From positions 1-5,348 of the forward strand of contig JAFVWD010000295.1 of assembly GCA_017501865.1 (NCBI GenBank): a stretch of 5,348 bases of DNA, given 5' to 3'. The notes beneath the pieces were generated by a model, which did no database searches, was not told the DNA's origin, and saw only the letters and a program-made list of their open reading frames with translations. Positions 1 through 5,348 of this stretch are shown piece after piece. The position numbers and the translations under genes are program-made. The stretch's first letter is position 1. Every line of letters starts with the position of its first letter. This DNA comes from Clostridia bacterium (GTDB lineage: Bacteria > Bacillota > Clostridia > Oscillospirales > Acutalibacteraceae).

Positions 1-936
1 ATACTCACCTAAAAGTGTAAACGCTTCTTTACCTATAACATTCACGCCGATTTTTTTACAATGTGTTTCGATATAATCGTCAAGTTCTTCAAGAACGTAA
101 ACTGTTTCACATTCGTTACAGAAATCTTTAATAAGTTTTTCAGGAAGTGGATAAACACAACCTAATTTTAAATAAGATGCATTATCGCCTAACGCTTCTT
201 TTGCGTAAGTATATGTAATACCTGATGTAATAACACCTATTTTTTTACTGTTCCACTCAACAGAGTTAAGACCTGACTCAACAGCTTCTTTCTCGCAGAA
301 TTCTGTTTGTTCCTTTATGCGTTTTTCAACTATAATATGCTTACCCTTTGCATTTGCAGGTACCATTACATATTTCTGCGGATTTTTTTCGTAAGCTTTA
401 AGACCTGCATCTGCTCTTTCACCAACCTCTGCAAGACTTCTTGAATGAGATACTCTTGTTGTAAGTCTGAGAAGAACAGGCGTATCAAATCTTTCTGAAA
501 GCTCAAATGCCATTTTTGAATATCTGAGACATTCCTCTGAATCCGATGGCTCAAGCATCATAATTTTTGAAGCCTTGGCATAATGACGGCTATCTTGTTC
601 ATTCTGAGAAGAATGCATACCGGGATCATCGGCTACAATTATAACAAGACCTGCATTTACACCTGTATAAGAGGATGTAAAAAGAGGGTCCGCCGCAACA
701 TTAAGCCCTACGTGCTTCATAGCACAAAACGACCTTGCTCCTGCAACTGCCGCGCCAAAAGCAACTTCGCAGGCAACCTTTTCATTTGGTGCCCATTCGC
801 TTTTAATTTCATCATAAGCAGAAATAAATTCTGTAATTTCGGTACTTGGTGTACCCGGATAGCTTGAAGCAACTCTGCAGCCGGCTTCATAAAGTCCGCG
901 CGCAACAGCTTCATTGCCTAAAAGTAATTTTTTCAT
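1..936 (-). CDS. iorA: Indolepyruvate:ferredoxin oxidoreductase, alpha subunit (partial, N-terminal 312 residues)
   Basis: This is the large subunit of the thiamine-diphosphate and iron-sulfur enzyme that oxidatively decarboxylates aryl-pyruvates (indolepyruvate, phenylpyruvate, 4-hydroxyphenylpyruvate) to aryl-acetyl-CoA, reducing ferredoxin. The reaction is reversible, and the enzyme is cytoplasmic and oxygen-sensitive. The reading frame is open from ATG 936-934 to the left edge. Visible family motifs are YPGTPSTEI (residues 26-34), NEKVACEVA (51-59, with Glu52 the probable ThDP-activating glutamate), MKHVGLNVAADP (73-84), VADDPGMHSSQNEQDSR (101-117) and, in the second domain, IGVITSG (233-239) and VLEELDDYIE (281-290). 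The family is usually about 580-640 residues, so the C-terminal ThDP-binding domain and the 2x[4Fe-4S] ferredoxin domain should lie beyond the left edge, with iorB probably following. The start is supported by AAGAGG (952-947), 10 nt upstream. That site overlaps the stop of the CoA ligase, and only 15 nt separate the two genes, so they are almost certainly co-transcribed. The family call is firm; substrate preference is inferred. Confidence 0.95.
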   Translation of the reverse strand, partial: MKKLLLGNEAVARGLYEAGCRVASSYPGTPSTEITEFISAYDEIKSEWAPNEKVACEVAFGAAVAGARSFCAMKHVGLNVAADPLFTSSYTGVNAGLVIIVADDPGMHSSQNEQDSRHYAKASKIMMLEPSDSEECLRYSKMAFELSERFDTPVLLRLTTRVSHSRSLAEVGERADAGLKAYEKNPQKYVMVPANAKGKHIIVEKRIKEQTEFCEKEAVESGLNSVEWNSKKIGVITSGITYTYAKEALGDNASYLKLGCVYPLPEKLIKDFCNECETVYVLEELDDYIETHCKKIGVNVIGKEAFTLLGEY

Positions 937-951
937 AATATTTTTTCCTCT

Positions 952-2604
952 TTATTTATTTTCAATTTCATTTTGTTTAGCTACAACACTTTCGCCGCAA
1001 TACATTTCTCGAAGCTTCGGCTTTTCAATTTTACCTGTAGGGTTACGCGGAACAACTGCAAAAATTATTTTTCGCGGTCTCTTGTAACGCGGTAAATCGT
1101 AACAAAAATCGTTTACATCCTCTTCCGTAAGATGCTCATCCTCTTTCACCTCTATAATTGCCGTTGCAATTTCTCCGAGTCTTGAGTCCGGAAGACCTAT
1201 AACTGCTACATCCTTTATTTTGTCGTGCTTTCTTAAAAAGTCCTCTATCTGAACCGGATAAAGATTTTCACCGCCGGAAATAATGACATCCTTCTTGCGA
1301 TCAACAAGGAAAATAAAGCCATCCTCATCTTCTCTTGCCATATCCCCTGTAAAAAGCCAACCGTCGCGAAGCACTGCTTCGGTTGCTTTTTCATCCTTGT
1401 AATAACAAGTCATAACACCGGGACCCTTCACAGCCAGCTCTCCGACATCACCTTTTTCGACAGGTTCGCCGTTTTCATTTACTATTTTTACTTTCCAACC
1501 GAAACCAGCTTTACCTATTGCTCCGACTTTATGTACATTTTCAACACCAAGATGAACACATCCCGGACCTATAGATTCACTAAGACCATAATTCGTGTTG
1601 TATTGATGCCCCGGAAAGACTGAAAGCCAACGTTTAATAAGACTTGGAGGAACAGGCTGTGCACCTATATGCATAAGCCTCCATTGAGAAAGCTGAAGTC
1701 CGTTCAAATCTATTTCGTTTCTGTCAATTGCATCGAGAATATCCTGTGCCCACGGCACCAGAAGCCAAACAATCGAACAGCGTTCCTCACTTACTGTTTT
1801 TATTATCCACTGTGGCTTTGTTCCCTTTAATATAACCGCCTTGCTTCCGACAACAAGTGAACCGAACCAATGCATTTTTGCACCTGTGTGATAAAGCGGC
1901 GGAATACACAAAAACACATCATCTTTAGTTTGCGAATGGTGTGCCTGCTCCGTTTTTGCAGCATGAACAAGACTTCTGTGTGCGTGAAGAATTGCTTTAG
2001 GGAATCCCGTTGTTCCTGAAGAAAAATAAACTGCGGCATCGTCATCATCTGTTAAAGAAATATCCGGCGCCTTCGATGAGCAATATGTAACAAGCTCATC
2101 ATAGCTTTCCGAAAAGGTAGGACAATCTTCTCCAACATAAAATGTATATTTAACATCAGGAATTCTGTCGCAGATTTCTTCCACTCGTCCTATAAACTCA
2201 GGACCAAAAACCAACACAGAGCTATCTGAAAGCTTCAGACAATATTTAATTTCATCTGCCGTATATCTGTAATTAAGCGGAACCGCAAGAGCACCTGTTT
2301 TAAGAATACCAAAATACACAGGTAACCACTCAAGGCTATTCATTAAAAGAATAGCCACTCTGTCACCTTTTTTTATTCCTCTTGAAAGGAGCAAATTAGC
2401 GAATCGGTTTGCCTTTTTATCAAATTCACCCCAGCTCATTTCTTTTCTCACAGAGCTTGCTGTTCCCGGTTCTATGAGAGAATATTCCCTCCAGGTCATT
2501 CTGCTCTTTTCCTGAACCTCGGGAGTAATTTCTACAAGTGCAGTTTCATCCCTGAACTTGGTAGCATTATTTGTAAGATATTCTGTAATCGGCAAATTTT
2601 TCAT
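952..2604 (-). CDS. Class I AMP-forming acyl/aryl-acid CoA ligase
   Basis: This is a cytoplasmic ANL-superfamily adenylating enzyme of 550 residues, the normal length for a CoA ligase. It should activate a carboxylic acid with ATP to an acyl-AMP and transfer it to CoA. The core motifs are intact: the phosphate loop YFSSGTTGFPK (193-203), NYGLSESIG (338-346), GWLFTGDM (415-422), the hinge stretch starting DRKKDVIISGGENLYP (435-450), and NPTGKIEKPKLRE (521-533), with Lys525 the adenylation lysine. It resembles FadD or medium-chain acyl-CoA ligases rather than the phenylacetate-CoA ligase PaaK family. The N-terminus holds an extra stretch (about 26-57) with two similar TW/SW elements (MTWREY at 36-41, MSWGEF at 56-61) before the usual ANRFANLL segment. 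It sits 38 nt after the DUF1643 gene and 15 nt before iorA, so an aryl-acetate-type substrate is plausible but unproven. The only SD-like sequence, AAAGGA, abuts ATG 2604; TTG at codon 4 (2595-2593) is an alternative start with better spacing. Confidence 0.93.
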   Translation of the reverse strand: MKNLPITEYLTNNATKFRDETALVEITPEVQEKSRMTWREYSLIEPGTASSVRKEMSWGEFDKKANRFANLLLSRGIKKGDRVAILLMNSLEWLPVYFGILKTGALAVPLNYRYTADEIKYCLKLSDSSVLVFGPEFIGRVEEICDRIPDVKYTFYVGEDCPTFSESYDELVTYCSSKAPDISLTDDDDAAVYFSSGTTGFPKAILHAHRSLVHAAKTEQAHHSQTKDDVFLCIPPLYHTGAKMHWFGSLVVGSKAVILKGTKPQWIIKTVSEERCSIVWLLVPWAQDILDAIDRNEIDLNGLQLSQWRLMHIGAQPVPPSLIKRWLSVFPGHQYNTNYGLSESIGPGCVHLGVENVHKVGAIGKAGFGWKVKIVNENGEPVEKGDVGELAVKGPGVMTCYYKDEKATEAVLRDGWLFTGDMAREDEDGFIFLVDRKKDVIISGGENLYPVQIEDFLRKHDKIKDVAVIGLPDSRLGEIATAIIEVKEDEHLTEEDVNDFCYDLPRYKRPRKIIFAVVPRNPTGKIEKPKLREMYCGESVVAKQNEIENK

Positions 2605-2607
2605 TCC

Positions 2608-2623
2608 TTTATAAATTTATAAA
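2608..2623. repeat. Perfect 16-bp AT-only palindrome in the DUF1643-ligase gap
   Basis: TTTATAAATTTATAAA is its own reverse complement and sits 4 nt upstream of the ligase ATG; its 5' end on the minus strand lies beside the AAAGGA ribosome-binding-like sequence. A second, imperfectly separated AT hairpin (AAATAATA-C-TATTATTT, 2632-2648) covers the stop codon of the DUF1643 gene. Neither has a GC stem or T-tract, so neither looks like a terminator. They could be an operator or simply low-complexity AT-rich spacer. Confidence 0.4.
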
Positions 2624-2642
2624 ATACATAAAAATAATACTA

Positions 2643-3269
2643 TTATTTCTTTAATGTGTCAACATACTTTTCTATATCAAAAGACTCCACAGGACTATTG
2701 TTTTTAAGATAAAGCGGATGATGCGGGTGTCCCTTGACTGATTTTTTACCTACTGTAAACCATTCCGCATTGAACTCGTTACCGATTTCAATCATTTCTT
2801 TCACGCACGGTATAAGGTAAGGTCGTTTTTCTATTATTGTTCCCCATGCCGCCCATACTGCAGGTGTATTACCATTTTTATAGCTTGACAACACATACCT
2901 GAATGCTTTCATATTTTCCTTATGTAAAAAAAGGTTGTTTTCTGAATCCATATCATCAGGATTTGTTGCACGCTGAGCATACACATTAAACATAATAAAG
3001 CTGTCATATCCGTTAAAACGTGCTGTACGCTCGACAGATTTCAAGGTATTGTCAAGATCGTCAGGTCTGGCAGTCGAGGGATTTATACCGATACAAATAA
3101 GAGGATTTTCACCTCGTGTGCCTAAAATATAACGGTAATCGACATATTCATTAGGAATATAAATCCACTTGTTAATATCATATTCATAAGAACCATTCTT
3201 TTCATTTTCAAGCGCTTCTTCAAAAGATAATATTCTGAGCTCCTGCGTTTCACAAGTCGGTATATGCAT
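2643..3269 (-). CDS. DUF1643 domain-containing protein, first gene of the leftward operon
   Basis: This 208-residue soluble protein has no signal peptide or membrane segment. It carries the hallmark blocks of the uncharacterised DUF1643 family: RYILGTRGENPLICIGINPSTA (46-67, given here as positions with key residues Asn63-Pro64-Ser65-Thr66), a D-x-T element (D73-T75), NVYAQRATNP (95-104), VWAAWG (138-143) and the C-terminal GHPHHPLYL (180-188). The family's biochemical function is not established to my knowledge. The order of an early GINPS-type loop and a late HPxHP loop is reminiscent of the uracil-DNA glycosylase fold, which is inference only. The start at ATG 3269-3267 is well supported by AAAGGAG (3283-3277) with a 7-nt spacer and by a consensus-like promoter just upstream. 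The gene leads the operon containing the CoA ligase and iorA, 38 nt ahead of the ligase with no terminator between. No obvious metabolic link joins it to them, so it may be a passenger. Confidence 0.88.
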   Translation of the reverse strand: MHIPTCETQELRILSFEEALENEKNGSYEYDINKWIYIPNEYVDYRYILGTRGENPLICIGINPSTARPDDLDNTLKSVERTARFNGYDSFIMFNVYAQRATNPDDMDSENNLFLHKENMKAFRYVLSSYKNGNTPAVWAAWGTIIEKRPYLIPCVKEMIEIGNEFNAEWFTVGKKSVKGHPHHPLYLKNNSPVESFDIEKYVDTLKK

Positions 3270-3316
3270 TTCTGTACTCCTTTGATAATTCTTTTTTTAT
3301 TTTCCGCATACAATAT

Positions 3317-3344
3317 ATTATACTGAAAACGCAACCTTTTTCAA
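3317..3344 (-). promoter_or_regulatory. Sigma-A-type promoter of the leftward operon
   Basis: On the minus strand, TTGAAA (3344-3339) is followed after 16 nt by a perfect TATAAT (3322-3317). Transcription would start near 3310, giving a leader of about 40 nt before the ATG at 3269 of the DUF1643 gene. The position just upstream of a well-spaced SD site supports it. It probably drives the DUF1643 gene, the CoA ligase and iorA together, since no other strong promoter is visible between them. Confidence 0.75.
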
Positions 3345-3390
3345 CATATTAATTCATATATTTACATTTTTTGCCCCATGGTGTATATCC

Positions 3391-3418
3391 TTGACATTTT
3401 CAGACAATTTACTATAAT
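3391..3418 (+). promoter_or_regulatory. Consensus sigma-A promoter of the rightward operon
   Basis: TTGACA (3391-3396) and TATAAT (3413-3418) both match the consensus exactly, with a 16-nt spacer. Transcription would start near 3425, leaving a leader of about 30 nt before ATG 3455. Such a consensus promoter suggests strong, largely constitutive expression of the phosphoribosyltransferase-rsmI operon. The two -35 elements of the divergent promoters are 46 bp apart (3345-3390); I see no clear operator palindrome between them beyond a CCATGG at 3376-3381. Confidence 0.82.
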
Positions 3419-3441
3419 TAAAATTACAAAAAATGTTTGAG

Positions 3442-3447
3442 AAGAGG
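3442..3447 (+). promoter_or_regulatory. Ribosome binding site that fixes the phosphoribosyltransferase start
   Basis: AAGAGG lies 7 nt upstream of ATG 3455, the ideal distance. The in-frame TTG at 3437 would lie upstream of this SD and only about 12 nt after the predicted transcription start, so the ATG is preferred. Confidence 0.8.
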
Positions 3448-3454
3448 TATTATT

Positions 3455-4006
3455 ATGTATCATTCAATGTCCATTGCGGGGCTCGAAAGAAAGCTCCCTT
3501 TATGCAAATTAAATGACGACCTTAAAATAGCAGCTTTTGTTATTTTCGGCGATGCAGAGCTTACTGTTGCCTGTGCCAAAGAGCTTCTTGAAAAAGCTCC
3601 TGAATTTGATTACATAATCACAGCTGAAGCAAAGGGTATTCCGTTAGCACACGAAATGTCACGCCAGAGTGGTAAAAAATATTTCGTTGCAAGAAAAAAA
3701 CCTAAGCTTTATATGACAGGTGTTTTTGAAGCAACAGTTAATTCAATTACTACTGAAGGTGAGCAAAAGCTCTACCTTGATACAGCAGAAGCTGAAGAAA
3801 TCAAGGGCAAAAGAGTTATTATTGCTGATGATGTTATTTCTTTGGGAGAATCACTTAAAGCAGTTCAGACTCTTTTAGAAAAAGCCGGAGCTGAAATTGT
3901 TGCAAATATGACTATTCTCGCCGAGGGCAATGCTGCAAACAGAGATGATATTATCTTCCTTGAAAAGCTTCCTCTCTTCAAAAACGACGGAACGGTATTA
4001 GAATAA
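3455..4006 (+). CDS. Phosphoribosyltransferase, adenine phosphoribosyltransferase-like
   Basis: This is a 183-residue type I phosphoribosyltransferase, close to the usual length of bacterial APRT (about 170-185). Such enzymes join a purine base to PRPP, giving a nucleotide and pyrophosphate in cytoplasmic purine salvage. Visible signals are TAEAKGIPLAHEM (57-69), matching the APRT ES/EARG loop, the basic block VARKKPKLYM (78-87) and the PRPP-binding loop RVIIADDVISLGESLKA (120-136), followed by a helix and a TILAEG strand (153-158). The loop reads DDVISLGES where relatives usually have DD-x-x-(S/A)-T-G-(E/G)-(S/T), so the common Thr is Leu129+1 (Leu130). The two aspartates (D125, D126) are kept. 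The substrate base cannot be read from sequence, so adenine specificity is uncertain, and a regulatory or other PRT role is possible. It is the first gene of the rightward operon, with rsmI beginning 1 nt after its stop. Confidence 0.85.
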   Translation: MYHSMSIAGLERKLPLCKLNDDLKIAAFVIFGDAELTVACAKELLEKAPEFDYIITAEAKGIPLAHEMSRQSGKKYFVARKKPKLYMTGVFEATVNSITTEGEQKLYLDTAEAEEIKGKRVIIADDVISLGESLKAVQTLLEKAGAEIVANMTILAEGNAANRDDIIFLEKLPLFKNDGTVLE

Positions 4007-4007
4007 T

Positions 4008-4832
4008 ATGAGCGGTAAACTTTATGTTGTAGGAACACCCATTGGAAATCTGAGCGATTTTTCTCCGAGAGCTGTTGAAACACTCTCCTCTTGTGATTTT
4101 ATTGCCGCAGAGGATACTCGTGTTACAATTAAGCTTTTAAATCACTTTGGCATAAAAAAGCCTATGGTAAGCTACTACGAGCACAACAGAGCAGGTCGCG
4201 GAAATCAGATAATAGAAAGAATTTTAAATGGTGAAAGCTGTGCTTTGGTATCAGATGCAGGTATGCCCATTATTTCTGACCCCGGTGAGGACTTAACAAA
4301 ACTCTGTTATGAAAACAATATTGAAGTATGTGCTGTACCCGGTCCGTGTGCATTTGTTACTGCTCTTGCAATTTCAGGAATGACTTCCGGACGTTTTACG
4401 TTTGAGGGTTTTTTAACAACCGCTAAACAGAATCGACGTAAGCATTTAGAAGAATTGGTAAATGAAAAACGGACTATGATTTTTTATGAAGCACCGCACA
4501 AATTACCTGCAACCTTAGCCGATATGGCAGAATATTTCGGCAACAGAAAAATCGCACTTGTAAAAGAGCTCACAAAAATTCACGAGAATGTTGAAAGAAC
4601 AACTCTGTTCGATGCTGCTGAAAAATACAAAAACGGCTCATTGAAGGGCGAATTTGTAGTAATTGTTGAAGGTAAACCTGAGGAAGAGAAAGCGGTAATC
4701 ACTTTAGAGGATGCTGCTGAGATGGCAAATGAGCTTGTAAAAAACGGAGTTTCTGTAAATGAAGCATCTAAAGAGATTGCCAAAAAAACAGGTTTGAAAA
4801 AAAGTGATATATATAAAGCTTTATTAGGGTGA
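4008..4832 (+). CDS. rsmI: 16S rRNA (cytidine(1402)-2'-O)-methyltransferase RsmI
   Basis: RsmI uses S-adenosylmethionine to 2'-O-methylate C1402 in the decoding centre of 16S rRNA; with RsmH this gives m4Cm1402 and tunes start-codon choice and fidelity. The 274-residue protein is full length and belongs to the tetrapyrrole methylase fold family. Motifs in order are VVGTPIGNLSDFSPRA (7-22), AAEDTR (33-38), SYYEHN (55-60), VSDAGMPIISDPG (81-93), AVPGPCAFVTAL (109-120), FEGFL (132-136), FYEAPHKL (159-166), KELTKIHE (186-193) and KGEFVVIVEG (213-222). The last 45 residues form the C-terminal helical domain typical of the family, ending in a helix-turn-helix-like KKTGLKKSDIYKALL. The ATG follows the upstream stop (TAA 4004-4006) by 1 nt, and no strong SD is visible (only a weak ACGG around 3992), so translational coupling to the phosphoribosyltransferase is likely. 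Confidence 0.97.
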   Translation: MSGKLYVVGTPIGNLSDFSPRAVETLSSCDFIAAEDTRVTIKLLNHFGIKKPMVSYYEHNRAGRGNQIIERILNGESCALVSDAGMPIISDPGEDLTKLCYENNIEVCAVPGPCAFVTALAISGMTSGRFTFEGFLTTAKQNRRKHLEELVNEKRTMIFYEAPHKLPATLADMAEYFGNRKIALVKELTKIHENVERTTLFDAAEKYKNGSLKGEFVVIVEGKPEEEKAVITLEDAAEMANELVKNGVSVNEASKEIAKKTGLKKSDIYKALLG

Positions 4833-4836
4833 TTTT

Positions 4837-5348
4837 ATGTTATTTGGTGTACAATGGTATTATTGGCTTTTGCTTTTGATTGTCTCGGTGTTAGCTGTAT
4901 TCACTTGGTTCAAGGCTATGAAAGCTTCAAGAATCCGACGTGAAAAATTAAAAAAAGAAGCTGAAATTTGGAAAAAGGATTATGAATTAAGGCAGGAGTT
5001 TAAAACGGTATCTCTTGAAAAGCTTAATTCAACTGAGAACACTCGCCTTCTTCACGGAATTTGTATGAACATACAAATTCTCCTTGAAAATGAAGCCGAT
5101 ATGAATTCAGCCTTTGAAAATTTACCTCTTGAAAAGAAATATATATATGCTTTGGAATATTTTGATGAAGATTGTACAAAAGCACTCTCTTTATTTTTCA
5201 AAAACAATGGCTCTCCGCTTACCGATTATATAATCGATGCACTGAAAGCTATAGGTTACAACGAGCTTGTTCCTTTAGTCTCAGAGATTTACCCGATGTA
5301 CGACGAAGAAAGTCTTGTTTCAATAGATTATACAATTATTGAAAAGAC
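4837..5348 (+). CDS. Membrane-anchored protein with a DMP19/DUF4375-like domain (partial, first 170 residues)
   Basis: The frame is open from ATG 4837 to the right edge. The start is supported by GGGTGAT (4827-4833), which overlaps the rsmI stop and is complementary to the 16S 3' end; the gap to rsmI is 4 nt, so the genes are co-transcribed. Residues about 8-25 (YYWLLLLIVSVLAVFTWF) form one hydrophobic segment. A strongly basic, probably helical or coiled-coil stretch (26-56, rich in K, R and E) follows, so a cytoplasmic C-terminus is expected by the positive-inside rule. From about 66 the protein reads like a DMP19/DUF4375-type helical domain: LPLEKKYIYALEYFDEDC (97-113), LFFKNNGSP (119-127) and DALKAIGYNELVPLV (134-148). 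These compare with that family's LP-x-x-E-x-x-IYA, QFF-x-N-x-x-G and AL-x-x-IGA blocks, but the family's usual NGG before the FF is replaced (CTKA). The match is from memory and remote. Function unknown. Confidence 0.7.
   Translation, partial: MLFGVQWYYWLLLLIVSVLAVFTWFKAMKASRIRREKLKKEAEIWKKDYELRQEFKTVSLEKLNSTENTRLLHGICMNIQILLENEADMNSAFENLPLEKKYIYALEYFDEDCTKALSLFFKNNGSPLTDYIIDALKAIGYNELVPLVSEIYPMYDEESLVSIDYTIIEK

Noticed and set aside
366..554. Minus-strand open frame of 62 codons
   Set aside because: It overlaps iorA on the same strand in another frame, has no ribosome binding site and no recognisable motif.
583..867. Plus-strand open frame of 94 codons
   Set aside because: It lies antisense inside iorA, whose motifs span this stretch. 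Its product is rich in Cys and Arg, without domain features, typical of a shadow frame.
1827..2048. Minus-strand open frame of 73 codons within the ligase
   Set aside because: It is out of frame with the ligase, which has clear ANL motifs across this region.
2632..2648. Hairpin AAATAATA-C-TATTATTT as a terminator after the DUF1643 gene
   Set aside because: The stem is A/T only, the loop is 1 nt and no T-tract follows, so it would not terminate transcription.
3122..3334. Minus-strand open frame of 70 codons overlapping the DUF1643 start
   Set aside because: It would begin upstream of the predicted transcription start and runs out of frame through a gene with a strong SD and family motifs.
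3345..3390. Possible operator or riboswitch between the divergent promoters
   Set aside because: I found only the 6-bp CCATGG and AT-rich sequence. It lies upstream of both predicted transcription starts, so it cannot be a riboswitch, and no longer inverted repeat was seen.
3437..3454. Upstream TTG start adding six residues to the phosphoribosyltransferase
   Set aside because: The SD at 3442-3447 lies downstream of this TTG and is correctly spaced for ATG 3455.
4580..4783. Minus-strand open frame of 67 codons inside rsmI
   Set aside because: Its Ser/Phe/Ala-rich product is the usual antisense reflection of Glu/Lys/Ala-rich coding sequence; rsmI is certain here.

Overview
The window is AT-rich DNA with strong Shine-Dalgarno sites, near-consensus sigma-A promoters and tightly packed operons. 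It carries part of a ferredoxin-dependent 2-oxoacid oxidoreductase. Together this suggests a strictly anaerobic low-GC Firmicute, most likely a gut or rumen-type clostridium (Oscillospiraceae-like). The taxonomic call is inference from gene style, not from a marker gene.

Layout: two operons diverge from a 185-bp control region (3270-3454) that holds one sigma-A-type promoter on each strand. The leftward operon reads DUF1643 protein (2643-3269), then a class I AMP-forming acyl/aryl-CoA ligase (952-2604), then iorA, the alpha subunit of indolepyruvate:ferredoxin oxidoreductase (936 down past the left edge). The rightward operon reads an APRT-like phosphoribosyltransferase (3455-4006), then rsmI, the 16S rRNA C1402 2'-O-methyltransferase (4008-4832), then a membrane-anchored protein with a DMP19/DUF4375-like domain (4837 past the right edge).

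How the genes may work together: IorA with IorB interconverts aryl-pyruvates and aryl-acetyl-CoA using ferredoxin, and the ligase upstream could make an acyl- or aryl-acetyl-CoA from the free acid. The pair therefore looks like an aryl-acid module. It could salvage aryl acetates into aromatic amino acids by reductive carboxylation, or run in the fermentative direction. The rightward genes look like housekeeping: rsmI is translationally coupled to the phosphoribosyltransferase, with a poorly characterised membrane protein behind them.

I see no mobile element, CRISPR array, tRNA, rRNA or convincing terminator, and both operons run off the window. I found no clearly new system. The points most worth following are the ligase-iorA pairing, the UDG-like motif layout of the DUF1643 protein, the odd PRPP loop of the phosphoribosyltransferase, and the membrane-tethered DMP19-like protein.
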